Origin: Clostridia bacterium
GTDB taxonomy: Bacteria; Bacillota; Clostridia; Christensenellales; CAG-314
Direction of reading: 5' to 3'
Length of the DNA: 44,310 nucleotides
Assembly (NCBI GenBank): GCA_036654455.1
Contig: JAVVRZ010000006.1
Span: 1 to 44,310 of the forward strand
Shown here: positions 34,055 to 42,483 of the stretch, in pieces
Numbering within the stretch: position 1 is the first letter of the stretch
How the letters are laid out: each line of letters begins with the position of its first letter
Notes under the pieces: generated by a model
What the model saw: only the letters and a program-made list of their open reading frames with translations
What the model was told of the DNA's origin: nothing
Database searches by the model: none
Program-made: the position numbers and the translations under genes

Positions 34055-35457
34055 AATAACTCCTTGTTAATCTCTAATATTGTATCAATTACAAATTGAC
34101 GTGAAGAATTTGTCTCTTCAATTAGGTAATCAATATCTATCTTGGTTAGTTTTTCGTGAGCATTTTTGATAGCGTTTTTAATGTTGCTCTTGCGTAGGTT
34201 GGTTAAATCAACGTCAACTGCTTTAATTAAACTCGGGTGAGAGGGCAGAATAATGTTTTTGCCTGCAATTTCGTCTTTGGGAGAACCAAAGTGAATATCT
34301 ATGCCATTGTCACGAGCAAAGCTAAGTTGAGGTTGAAGGTGTTTGCCTGCGCCGGTATATTCGGTTTCTTGCACAAGCACGATTGCGTCTTCGGGTAGTT
34401 CTTGCGCTATTGAGAATGCCGCCGCCAAAGCAACGTTGCCGGCAGGCCCTTTTTCTAGTCCTTCGACATTTGCAAGGGCTTCTGTCATATAGAAAACTTC
34501 GCCTTGCGTAACTGTTAGATATCTATCCATATATCTAAGCGGTCTTGCGGCGCTTCTTGGAACGTCGCTTCTGTCGGGCATAGTTGTAAAGGGGATACCA
34601 AAGCCGGTATGACCGGTTGTGAAAGATTTTTTATTAAATTGAGTATCGCTTGCCATGTGTAGCCCCGAAAGGTCTACTGACGCTGCGCAAATTTTGCTGT
34701 TGCAATTAGCCTTTTTAAGTCCTCGTGCCGTGCCTGTCAAGTTGCCTCCGCCTGCGTTAGTGCAAACGACTACGTCGGGGTGTTTGCCAAACTTAGCCAT
34801 TGTTTGACTTGCTATTTCTGCGCCTAAGGTTTCAATGCCGGCGATAGAGAATGGGGTATAGAGCGAAGCGTTAAAGTAGCCTGTTTCTTCTAGCATTTGT
34901 AAGAACTCGAAGAATAGCTCTGGTCCAACCGTAAGTTGAATTACTTCTGCGCCGAGAGCTTCGCACTTTCTAGCTTTCTCAATAATTTCGGGTTGACCTA
35001 TCTTCTTGCTGTCGTAGCACTCTTGAACTATGATACAGTCAAGGTTATGCATTGCCGCTTGTGAAGCTACGGCTGCGCCATAGTTACCGCTTGTAGCCGA
35101 TATAACGCCCTTGTAGCCTAGTTTTTCGGCTTGATAAACCGATAATGATGCACGACGAGCCTTGAAACTGCCCGAAGCGTTGCTAGCTTCGTCTTTAATT
35201 ACTATTCTAGCGCCGTAACCTTTTTTGGAGCATTGACGAGCAAGTCTAGTAATATTTCTTAGTTCGATTAATGGTGTATTGCCAACGGCGTATTCTTGTT
35301 GAATTTTTGCAATTTCTTCAAGCGTATAGGGGACTGCGTCCATCAATGCGTTGTAATCGAATGCGATTACGCCCTTTTCGAATTTGGAATAGTCGATTGA
35401 AACGGCTTTTTTCATTATGTCGTTCTTTCTATCCATTACTTGTTGATAAGTGTTCAT
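34051..35457 (-). CDS. ortB: 2-amino-4-ketopentanoate thiolase beta subunit
   Basis: A 468-residue fold-type II PLP enzyme (threonine synthase/cysteine synthase-like). With OrtA it cleaves 2-amino-4-ketopentanoate with CoA to D-alanine and acetyl-CoA. The PLP lysine lies in E-A-S-N-A-S-G-S-F-K-A-R-R-A, and the phosphate-binding loop is T-N-A-G-G-G-N-L. The N-terminus Y-Q-Q-V-M-x-R-K-x-x-I-M-K is the usual OrtB start. Its start overlaps the ortA stop as ATGA, and GAGGAG lies just upstream inside ortA. Confidence 0.94.
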   Translation of the reverse strand: MNTYQQVMDRKNDIMKKAVSIDYSKFEKGVIAFDYNALMDAVPYTLEEIAKIQQEYAVGNTPLIELRNITRLARQCSKKGYGARIVIKDEASNASGSFKARRASLSVYQAEKLGYKGVISATSGNYGAAVASQAAMHNLDCIIVQECYDSKKIGQPEIIEKARKCEALGAEVIQLTVGPELFFEFLQMLEETGYFNASLYTPFSIAGIETLGAEIASQTMAKFGKHPDVVVCTNAGGGNLTGTARGLKKANCNSKICAASVDLSGLHMASDTQFNKKSFTTGHTGFGIPFTTMPDRSDVPRSAARPLRYMDRYLTVTQGEVFYMTEALANVEGLEKGPAGNVALAAAFSIAQELPEDAIVLVQETEYTGAGKHLQPQLSFARDNGIDIHFGSPKDEIAGKNIILPSHPSLIKAVDVDLTNLRKSNIKNAIKNAHEKLTKIDIDYLIEETNSSRQFVIDTILEINKELL

Positions 35458-35753
35458 TTCTCCTCCTTTTTGAGAAGCTCTCTCAGTTGGTCGTCAATTT
35501 GTAGGAGTTCGGGAACAAAGTTACCAAAGTTGTGTTTGTAACTAGGATTAACTTCGCAAAGTTCGCCACGTTGGCGTCTATTTGTGCGTGTAATAACGCT
35601 ACATTGTTGTCCCATTTCGGCGTCTTCTACTAAGCGCCCTTTAACCCACATTTCAAGTGGAACTTTTTTTGTGTCGTCGGGTACTTGCGGGGCACGTTGA
35701 CCTACGTCAAGTACGACCGAACGAATAGTCACATATTCGCCTTTTTTAATCAT
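35454..35753 (-). CDS. ortA: 2-amino-4-ketopentanoate thiolase alpha subunit
   Basis: A 99-residue small subunit. Recognisable segments are K-K-G-D/E-Y-V at the start, L-x-x-G-x-R-A-P-Q-V-P-D-D-T, the W-V-K-G family motif, and N-P-S-Y-x-H-x-F-G near the end. It has no cofactor site of its own and works with OrtB. The start follows AAGGCGG, about nine bases away. It lies 12 bases after ord and overlaps ortB by four bases. Confidence 0.93.
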   Translation of the reverse strand: MIKKGEYVTIRSVVLDVGQRAPQVPDDTKKVPLEMWVKGRLVEDAEMGQQCSVITRTNRRQRGELCEVNPSYKHNFGNFVPELLQIDDQLRELLKKEEK

Positions 35754-35765
35754 ATCTATACCGCC

Positions 35766-36836
35766 TTATTTTATAATACGTTTATAATCTTTAACTGCGT
35801 TGCGATAGTCGCCCATAATTGCGCGTGGAACAGGTAGGTCTATCATTGTTACAAGTCCGCTATCTGCGTTAATACAAGCGGGTATCATATTTACTACCAT
35901 AGCTATTGTGCCAATACCGCCGTTTACTTCGGGCTTAATGCTCATAGATACGGGAGGGTTGCCTGCAAGGGTAATATAGTCGCCCGTAAACGTGCCTTCC
36001 ATTTCGGGTTCGATTTGTTGAGGGTGTATCATATTAATCTTTACTTCGCCGTCAACATAGGCTTGTCCGGTCATATTTACGCCTGCTACGTCGCCTGCGT
36101 CGGCTTTTCCGTATGGAGATTTACGGTCAACTGTGGTTACGATAGGTTTCATTTGTTGAGTAAATTTATCAATTTTCCAGCTAAGAGCGTCGGCAATCAT
36201 ATTTACAGATTCTGCAAAGCCAACGTGACCGGCAAGTTTTCCGCTAGTTACGCCGTCTTCAAATTCTTTTACGCTAATGCCTACACCTTGTTCTTCCATA
36301 ACTGCTGGTCCAAAGGGGGATAGGCTGTTTACACGTTTTGCTTCAATGCCTGTAACGTCGGTCATACAACCCGTTAAGCATACTACAAGTAAGTCCATAA
36401 TCAGTCCGGGATTAATGCCTGTGCCGAGTACGGATACGTTGTGTTCTTTTGCAAGTAAGTCAATCTTTTGGGCTAACTTAGGTTGTTGAGCCTTAGGATA
36501 AGACATTTCTTCTGCGGTTGAGATTACGTTTACGCCTTGTTCGACAATATATTTAATTTTATCAAAGGCTTTTGCTGTGTAAGAGTCGGTCGCTAGTACG
36601 GCGATATCGCAATTTTTGTTAAATACTACCTTACTTATATCGCTTTGAACAAGCACATCTGCTCTGTCGCCTCGTTCAACTTTAAGCATTTCAAATATGC
36701 TTTTGCCAACACGTAGAGGGTGTATATCGCATACGCCTACTATGTCTACGCCTTTTTTGCCAAGTAGCGTTTTGCAAATACCGCTACCCATTGCGCCGAA
36801 GCCCCAAATGGCTACTTTAATGTTTTGTTGTGTCAT
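35766..36836 (-). CDS. ord: 2,4-diaminopentanoate dehydrogenase
   Basis: A 356-residue NAD(P)-dependent oxidative deaminase converting 2,4-diaminopentanoate into 2-amino-4-ketopentanoate plus ammonia. The N-terminal Rossmann loop I-W-G-F-G-A-M-G-S-G is followed by the dihydrodipicolinate-reductase-like core with G-T-G-I-N-P-G. The length and the order ord-ortA-ortB match characterised ornithine fermenters. AAAGGAG is eight bases ahead of ATG. The reaction parallels Kdd of the lysine route, but the proteins are unrelated. Confidence 0.94.
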   Translation of the reverse strand: MTQQNIKVAIWGFGAMGSGICKTLLGKKGVDIVGVCDIHPLRVGKSIFEMLKVERGDRADVLVQSDISKVVFNKNCDIAVLATDSYTAKAFDKIKYIVEQGVNVISTAEEMSYPKAQQPKLAQKIDLLAKEHNVSVLGTGINPGLIMDLLVVCLTGCMTDVTGIEAKRVNSLSPFGPAVMEEQGVGISVKEFEDGVTSGKLAGHVGFAESVNMIADALSWKIDKFTQQMKPIVTTVDRKSPYGKADAGDVAGVNMTGQAYVDGEVKINMIHPQQIEPEMEGTFTGDYITLAGNPPVSMSIKPEVNGGIGTIAMVVNMIPACINADSGLVTMIDLPVPRAIMGDYRNAVKDYKRIIK

Positions 36837-36868
36837 ATCAATAACTCCTTTGTCTATAATATTTTTTA

Positions 36869-38104
36869 TTAATTGCGTTTGATAGGCATACTCATACAGC
36901 GAGGACCGCCTCTGCCACGAGATAATTCGCTACACGGTATTTGATGTATGATAACTCCATTTTGTTCAAGTAATTTGTTAGTGACATTGTTTCGGGCGTA
37001 TACTATTACTTCGCCCGGCGCAATAGCAAGTGTGTTAGCTCCGTCGCTCCATTGTTCCCTAGCCGAATCTATACTGTTGTTTCCGCCACATTTTATTAGA
37101 GTAATATTGTTAAGTCCAAGAACTTCTTTAAGAATATTTTCTATTTTATCGAGTTTTTGATTGATTAACAATTCGCCGTCCTTTGCAGTAAGGATAAATG
37201 CGTTAAATTGTCCCATTGTGTTAGGGTGAATTGTAAATTTATCTTTGTCAAGCATTGTAAATACTGTGTCAAGGTGCATAAAGCTACGATTTTTTGGAAT
37301 GTCGATTGCAAGTACGGTAGTTATGCCACTGTTGCCAAATAGTAAATTTTTAGCTAATTTTTCAACGGCGCTTGGGTGAGTACGCTGAGAAATGCCTACG
37401 GCAAGAGTTGAGCTGTTGAGCATTAAAATATCTCCGCCTTCTATTGAAAACATTGCGTCTCTGCTATAATATTGTGGAACTTTACTAAATTCTTTGTGAT
37501 AATTAAATATATATTCGGCAAATAGCGTTTCTCTTTGTCTTTGGTTGGTATACATTTTGCTAATTATTACGCCATTTCCAACAAAGCTAAACGGGTCACG
37601 GCTAAAATATAAGTTGGGCATAGGAGCGCAAACGAAAGGATAATCGTTAGAAAGATAGTCCGCCAAGTGCTGTTTTTGGTTTGTTATTTCGCTTTTGCGA
37701 ATACCGCCAAACATATACTCAATCATTTGTTTATTTGATACGGAATATAGAAAATCTTTAACGCTTTTTCTTGCGCCGTCGGTATAGACGCTTGATTCGG
37801 CTATATACTGCATTACAAATTGTTCTTTAACTTGTTCGCTTACAATAGATTGCTCTACCAAATCTTCTAAATAAGTGACCTTTGTTCCATTCTTTGTTAG
37901 TTCTTGACTAAAATAGTCGTGTTCTTCTTGCGCTTTTTCAAGCCAAGGAATATCGTCGAAAAGCATTTCGGGCAAATACTCCGGCACAAGGTTAAGCAGT
38001 TCTCTACCCGGTCGGTGAAGTAGAACTTCTTTTAGAGGGCTAATTTCGTTAGGAACGCTGGAAACGCTACCTAATAAGTCGCTGGTGATAATTTTTTTGT
38101 ACAT
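36869..38104 (-). CDS. arcA: Arginine deiminase
   Basis: A 411-residue guanidino-modifying enzyme hydrolysing L-arginine to citrulline and ammonia. The family pattern is complete: L-L-H-R-P-G-x-E-L, F-S-R-D-P, E-G-G-D, M-H-L-D-T-V-F with the catalytic His-Asp, and the nucleophile Cys403 in R-G-G-P-R-C-M-S-M-P. I place the start at 38104, eight bases after AGGAGA; the open frame extends 10 codons further but overlaps alr without a ribosome site. Ornithine carbamoyltransferase and carbamate kinase, needed to reach ornithine and ATP, are not in the window, so they must lie elsewhere if the route is complete. Confidence 0.93.
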   Translation of the reverse strand: MYKKIITSDLLGSVSSVPNEISPLKEVLLHRPGRELLNLVPEYLPEMLFDDIPWLEKAQEEHDYFSQELTKNGTKVTYLEDLVEQSIVSEQVKEQFVMQYIAESSVYTDGARKSVKDFLYSVSNKQMIEYMFGGIRKSEITNQKQHLADYLSNDYPFVCAPMPNLYFSRDPFSFVGNGVIISKMYTNQRQRETLFAEYIFNYHKEFSKVPQYYSRDAMFSIEGGDILMLNSSTLAVGISQRTHPSAVEKLAKNLLFGNSGITTVLAIDIPKNRSFMHLDTVFTMLDKDKFTIHPNTMGQFNAFILTAKDGELLINQKLDKIENILKEVLGLNNITLIKCGGNNSIDSAREQWSDGANTLAIAPGEVIVYARNNVTNKLLEQNGVIIHQIPCSELSRGRGGPRCMSMPIKRN

Positions 38105-38114
38105 TTGTCTTCTC

Positions 38115-39278
38115 CTAATAAGTATGGTCGACAACTTCGATAATTTTGTTGTCTTTGATGTAAATTCTAGGTACTCTTGCAGATATATTACAAGTTATTT
38201 CGTAGTTTATGGTATTTATTGAATTAGCAAGTTGAGTACAAGTTAAGCCTTGTCCGCCAAAAACGGTTACTTCGTCGCCTATTGAAGCGTTTACGCCGGT
38301 GATATCTAACATTACTTGGTCCATTGTGACAGTGCCGATTACATTGACTAGTTTGCCGTTAAGGTACATTTGCCCTTTATTAGTAAGTTGTCTAGAATAG
38401 CCGTCGGCGTAACCCATAGTAACGGTAGCTACTACGGTATCTTTGCTAGCGATAAATCTTCTGCCGTAGCTTACGCTTTGCCCCGAGTGAATAGTCTTAA
38501 TATTAGAAATAGCTGTTTTGAGCGTCATTGCCGGACGAAGTGGCAAACCTTCGATGTCGCCGTCGCTAAATGTTAGTCCGTATAGGCTTATGCCCAGTCT
38601 AATTGCCGACTTATGTTTTGTCGATAGATAGTGTCCGCCTGCGCTATTACAGCAGTGCAACAAGGGAAGAGGGACTTCTAATTCTTTTAATTTATCTATT
38701 GTTTGTTCAAATGCGCTAATTTGATTACGAGTGTATAGTTTGTCCTCGTCTTTTTGACTGTCGGCTACGCAAAGGTGAGTAAACGCTCCTTGTAAGGTTA
38801 GATTAGACAATTTACTAATTGCGTAAATTTCGTCAACAGTGTTTTTTTCACCGCAGATAAAACCGATTCTGCCCATACCGCTGTCAAGCTTGACATAAGC
38901 GGGAATAACCTTGTTAAGTCGTATGGCTAGGTCGTTTAAAGCAAGCGCATAAGCAGTTGAGGTTATAGTTACTATAATGTTGTATTTGATAAGTTCGCTA
39001 ATGCTGTCAAGTGGGGTAAAGCCAAGTAACATAATATTACCGCAAATACCGCTTTTTCTTAGGTTGATTGCCTCGGTAGCGTTAGAAACTGCAAAATAGT
39101 CACAGCCGTTGTCTTGCAACAACTTTGCAACTTGATTTGCGCCGTGACCATAAGCGTTTGCCTTTACCACTGCAATTATGCGTGATTGTTCGTTCTTAAT
39201 TTTGTCACGATATAAGTTGTAATTGTACAGTACGTTGTCTAGGTTAATTTCTGCCCAACATCTTCTTAAATAATGCAT
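38115..39278 (-). CDS. alr: Alanine racemase (canonical Alr)
   Basis: A 387-residue PLP enzyme with the N-terminal TIM barrel (PLP lysine 39 in A-V-V-K-A-N-A-Y-G-H-G-A) and the C-terminal beta domain carrying M-G-Y-A-D-G-Y. It interconverts L- and D-alanine, and some members also act on lysine, arginine or serine. Heading the arginine/ornithine operon it may convert D-alanine released by OrtAB to L-alanine, or racemise a basic amino acid; peptidoglycan supply is the default role. GAGGAC lies ahead of ATG, and the transcript starts only about 50 bases upstream. Confidence 0.92.
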   Translation of the reverse strand: MHYLRRCWAEINLDNVLYNYNLYRDKIKNEQSRIIAVVKANAYGHGANQVAKLLQDNGCDYFAVSNATEAINLRKSGICGNIMLLGFTPLDSISELIKYNIIVTITSTAYALALNDLAIRLNKVIPAYVKLDSGMGRIGFICGEKNTVDEIYAISKLSNLTLQGAFTHLCVADSQKDEDKLYTRNQISAFEQTIDKLKELEVPLPLLHCCNSAGGHYLSTKHKSAIRLGISLYGLTFSDGDIEGLPLRPAMTLKTAISNIKTIHSGQSVSYGRRFIASKDTVVATVTMGYADGYSRQLTNKGQMYLNGKLVNVIGTVTMDQVMLDITGVNASIGDEVTVFGGQGLTCTQLANSINTINYEITCNISARVPRIYIKDNKIIEVVDHTY

Positions 39279-39335
39279 TTTGTCCTCGTAAAATATATAA
39301 ATTAATGATAATTTTAGCTTTATTTATATATTATA

Positions 39336-39364
39336 ATTATAGTTTACTAGACATTCTTTGTCAA
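39336..39364 (-). promoter_or_regulatory. Consensus promoter of the alr-arcA-ord-ort-ora operon
   Basis: On the minus strand TTGACA (39364-39359), a 17-base spacer and TATAAT (39341-39336), a perfect consensus match. No riboswitch, T-box or attenuator is seen in the roughly 50-base leader. Confidence 0.88.
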
Positions 39365-39445
39365 TACATATTCAATCAAGAAATCAAGGTATAGCATACC
39401 GTTAAGTACTTTTTTAGCACTATTTTTTACATATTGACTACATAA

Positions 39446-39474
39446 AAAAAGTCGTTAACTTTTAACGACTTTTT
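39446..39474 (-). terminator. Terminator after the P-type ATPase gene
   Basis: AAAAAGTCGTTAA (39446-39458) and TTAACGACTTTTT (39462-39474) form a perfect 13-bp stem with a three-base loop and T-runs in both directions. Confidence 0.9.
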
Positions 39475-39497
39475 AAATATATTTAGATATTTGCTAA

Positions 39498-42170
39498 TTA
39501 TTTTGCCTTGTTTTTGCCTAAAATACTGTGTTTATAGTATATTCTTTGACCTAGCTTGACTAACTCGGTAATCGGTATTACGCATAGGGCAAGCGACATA
39601 GCTACGACATATTCGATTAAACTTATCGAAGTAAAGCTAAACGCTCTTGCAAGGAAAGGAATGTAAATTACAGCCGTTGTGCAAAGTAGGGAAATTCCTG
39701 CCGCTCCCCACAAATACCAATTTTGGTGAGGCATAGCAAACAAGCTCTTACGACGGCTACGCATATTTAGCGAGTGGAATATTTCCGCCATAGACAGCGT
39801 TAAGAATGCCATTGTTGTTCCGTCTAAGCTGTCGGCGATTTGCCAAACTCCATTCTCCATACGCTCGCCTATAAAGAAGGCAAGTATAGTAAGCGCAGTG
39901 ACCATAACGCCCTGCCAAATTACGTCAACGCCAAGACCGTTACTAAATATTCCGTCGGTAGCGCTACGAGGCTCACGTTTCATAATATCTTTTTCGGGTT
40001 GTTCTAGTCCAAGCGCAAGCGCCGGGAAACAGTCGGTAATTAGATTAATCCATAGCAAATGGACGGGTTTAAGTATTGTAAAGCCCAGTATGGTAGCTAC
40101 AAATATTGACATAACTTCGGACAAATTGCTAGCCAGTAAGAATTGTATCGCCTTGCGAATATTGTCATAAATTCTTCTTCCCTCGCCAACAGCCGTTACT
40201 ATGGTTGCAAAGTTATCGTCCGCAAGCACCATATCGGCTACGTTTTTGGTAACGTCTGTGCCGGTAATACCCATACCTACGCCAATGTCGGCGCTCTTTA
40301 TCGATGGGGCGTCATTTACGCCGTCGCCCGTCATAGCTACAATCTTGTTTTGAGATTTCCAAGCGTTAACTATTCTAACCTTGTGTTCGGGTTGAACTCG
40401 GGCGTAAACCGAATATTTTATAATGTCGGTTTTTAGTTGTTCATCGCTAATTTCGTCTAGTTCTGCGCCTGTAATGCTTTGCGCTTCGTCGGTAATTATT
40501 CCTAATTGAAGGGCTATTGCCACTGCGGTATCGTGATGGTCGCCGGTAATCATAATAGGTCTAATACCTGCGTATCTACATTCTTCTATTGCGCCGATTA
40601 CTTCGGGACGAACAGGGTCAATCATTCCGGTTAGTCCAATATAGCACAAGCCTTTTTCAAGCGTGCTAGGTTGAACGTCTTGTGGCAAAGTCGGGTAGTT
40701 ACGGTATGCCGAACAAAGAACTCTTAGGGCCTTGTCAGCCATCTTTTTATTTTGCGTTAAGATATCATTTTTAATTTTGGGGCTAAGTTCTACTATTTGA
40801 TTATCGATAAGGGCGTGAGTACAATATTTAATTACTTCGTCGGGCGCTCCCTTAGTATATTGAACATAACCGCTTTCAGTTTTGTGGATAGTCGACATCA
40901 TTTTACGCATAGAGTCAAACGGAGCTTCGGCTACTCGGGGTTTATCTTCCTCGATTGTTTCTTTGTTAAGTCCTAACGAATATGCGTAGTTTACTAGGGC
41001 GCATTCGGTAGGCTCGCCTACTGCGTTAAAGTCGTCGTCAAGCGTTGCGTCGCAACAAAGCGCCATTGATTCTGCGAGTAATTTTTGGTTAGAGGACGAA
41101 TATTCTACAACCGTCATTTTGTTTTGCGTAAGTGTGCCGGTCTTATCCGAACAAATTATTTGGGCGCAACCTAGCGTTTCTACCGCTGTAAGTTTGCGAA
41201 TAATTGCATTTCGCTTAGACATATTTGTAACGCCTATTGACAGCACTATTGTAACTACGGTAGCAAGACCTTCTGGAATTGCCGCAACCGCAAGACTTAC
41301 GGCTATCATAAACGTGTCAAGCACAAACTTACCGTTGATTGTGCCGGTATTTATTAAATTTCGCACTATATCAAGGGCAAAGATAAATACGCATATACCA
41401 ATTACCATATAGCTTAAAACTTTGCTTAACTGCCCAAGTTTGCGTTGCAAAGGGGTTTTGCCGTCTTTTGTTTGAGTAATAGCGTCGGCGATTTTGCCCA
41501 TTTCGGTTTGCATACCAATAGCTACGATTACAGCTTTGCCTCTACCGTATACTAATGTCGAACCCATATAGACCATATTTTTGCGGTCGCCTAGCGAGAT
41601 ATCTTTGAGTTGACCTAGCTTAATCGATTCGACTTGCTTATTTACAGGCACAGATTCGCCTGTAAGGGCGGCTTCTTCGACTTTCATACTAGCGCATTCG
41701 ATTATTCTTGCGTCGGCAGGAATAGCGTCGCCTGCCTCTAATATAATTACGTCGCCTACGACTAAGTCCTCGCTCTTTATTACGTTTATTTTACCGTCAC
41801 GCAAAACTTTGCTTGTAGTAGCCGATATAGTTTGCAACGCCTCAATAGCTTTTTCAGCCTTTGACTCTTGCAATACTCCCAAAATTGCGTTAATTAGCAC
41901 TACAATCATAATGATAATTACGTCGGCAAAACCTTCGTTAGAAAAAATTGCGGTGACTGCGCTTATTATAGCCGCAACTATCAATATAATTGTCATAGGG
42001 TCGGCAAACTGTTTGAGGAAACGCAAAATAAAGGGTGTTTTCTTACCTTCTTTAAGTTTATTTTTGCCTTGCGACAGTTGTCTTTCTTCGGCTTGACCAG
42101 CCGATAAACCCTTGTTTGTAGTTTGATTTTGTTTCAAAACGTCTTCGACGCTTTGCAAATATTCTTTCAT
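39498..42170 (-). CDS. P2-type Ca2+/Mn2+-transporting ATPase
   Basis: An 890-residue cation pump. The actuator motif T-G-E-S is at 170-173, the phosphorylated Asp342 in C-S-D-K-T-G-T-L-T-Q-N, and the hinge T-G-D-G-V-N-D-A-P follows. The M4 motif A-A-I-P-E-G-L, M5 S-N-L-S-E and M6 N-L-I-T-D keep the residues that bind calcium in SERCA/PMR1-like pumps. The eukaryotic C-terminal regulatory tail is absent. It is controlled by a Mn2+ riboswitch, so removal of excess manganese (with or without calcium) from the cytosol is the likely job, as for other ATPases behind this RNA. AAGGAG precedes ATG. Confidence 0.92.
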   Translation of the reverse strand: MKEYLQSVEDVLKQNQTTNKGLSAGQAEERQLSQGKNKLKEGKKTPFILRFLKQFADPMTIILIVAAIISAVTAIFSNEGFADVIIIMIVVLINAILGVLQESKAEKAIEALQTISATTSKVLRDGKINVIKSEDLVVGDVIILEAGDAIPADARIIECASMKVEEAALTGESVPVNKQVESIKLGQLKDISLGDRKNMVYMGSTLVYGRGKAVIVAIGMQTEMGKIADAITQTKDGKTPLQRKLGQLSKVLSYMVIGICVFIFALDIVRNLINTGTINGKFVLDTFMIAVSLAVAAIPEGLATVVTIVLSIGVTNMSKRNAIIRKLTAVETLGCAQIICSDKTGTLTQNKMTVVEYSSSNQKLLAESMALCCDATLDDDFNAVGEPTECALVNYAYSLGLNKETIEEDKPRVAEAPFDSMRKMMSTIHKTESGYVQYTKGAPDEVIKYCTHALIDNQIVELSPKIKNDILTQNKKMADKALRVLCSAYRNYPTLPQDVQPSTLEKGLCYIGLTGMIDPVRPEVIGAIEECRYAGIRPIMITGDHHDTAVAIALQLGIITDEAQSITGAELDEISDEQLKTDIIKYSVYARVQPEHKVRIVNAWKSQNKIVAMTGDGVNDAPSIKSADIGVGMGITGTDVTKNVADMVLADDNFATIVTAVGEGRRIYDNIRKAIQFLLASNLSEVMSIFVATILGFTILKPVHLLWINLITDCFPALALGLEQPEKDIMKREPRSATDGIFSNGLGVDVIWQGVMVTALTILAFFIGERMENGVWQIADSLDGTTMAFLTLSMAEIFHSLNMRSRRKSLFAMPHQNWYLWGAAGISLLCTTAVIYIPFLARAFSFTSISLIEYVVAMSLALCVIPITELVKLGQRIYYKHSILGKNKAK

Positions 42171-42192
42171 AATTTCTCCTTGTTTTATTTAT

Positions 42193-42225
42193 AAAAAAAG
42201 ACTCATATACTTAGTATATGAGTCT
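42193..42225 (-). terminator. Expression-platform terminator of the Mn2+ riboswitch
   Basis: On the minus strand AGACTCATATAC (42225-42214) and GTATATGAGTCT (42210-42199) form 12 pairs around TAA, followed by seven T. The first arm contains the 3' strand of riboswitch helix P1. Confidence 0.9.
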
Positions 42226-42320
42226 CACTCATCAGGACAAACCAATCGAACTAATCGATGAAATGTTGACTTGTCTCGCATTTGACCAAAAAACTAAATG
42301 CGGAGTTACTCCCTCAGCGA
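42219..42320 (-). promoter_or_regulatory. yybP-ykoY (Mn2+) riboswitch
   Basis: Read on the minus strand: P1 TGAG (42316-42313) with CTCA (42222-42219), loop 1 GGAGTA next to P1, a hairpin CGCATTT/AAATGCG, then ACAAGTCAACATTTC followed by ATCGA/TCGAT, TTGTC, and GTGAGA before P1 closes. The GGAGTA loop and the AAGTC...TCA...TTC stretch match the family. Because the P1 3' strand lies in the terminator's first arm, metal binding should prevent termination: an ON switch, which is usual for this class. It is followed by a P-type ATPase gene, a typical target. Confidence 0.88.
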
Positions 42321-42321
42321 T

Positions 42322-42350
42322 ATTATAGCAAATTGCATATATTTTAGCAA
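42322..42350 (-). promoter_or_regulatory. Promoter of the riboswitch-ATPase transcript
   Basis: TTGCTA (42350-42345), a 17-base spacer and TATAAT (42327-42322) on the minus strand. Transcription would begin at about 42315, at the 5' edge of the riboswitch. Confidence 0.75.
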
Positions 42351-42417
42351 GCGTTTATATATTAATACGCAGTTATCTAATAGAAAAACCATAAAATCGC
42401 ATATTTTAGCAATATAG

Positions 42418-42446
42418 TTGACTAGGTGGCGTATTAGTTATATTAT
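42418..42446 (+). promoter_or_regulatory. Promoter of the short-chain dehydrogenase gene
   Basis: TTGACT (42418-42423), a 17-base spacer and TATTAT (42441-42446). It places the transcript start near 42453, which rules out upstream in-frame start codons and supports ATG 42484. Confidence 0.75.
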
Positions 42447-42483
42447 TTATTTAACTATGCTAATTAATAATACAGGGTGGGGT

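Noticed and set aside
42418-42483. Upstream start for the short-chain dehydrogenase
   Set aside because: This stretch contains the TTGACT/TATTAT promoter, so it is at least partly untranscribed.
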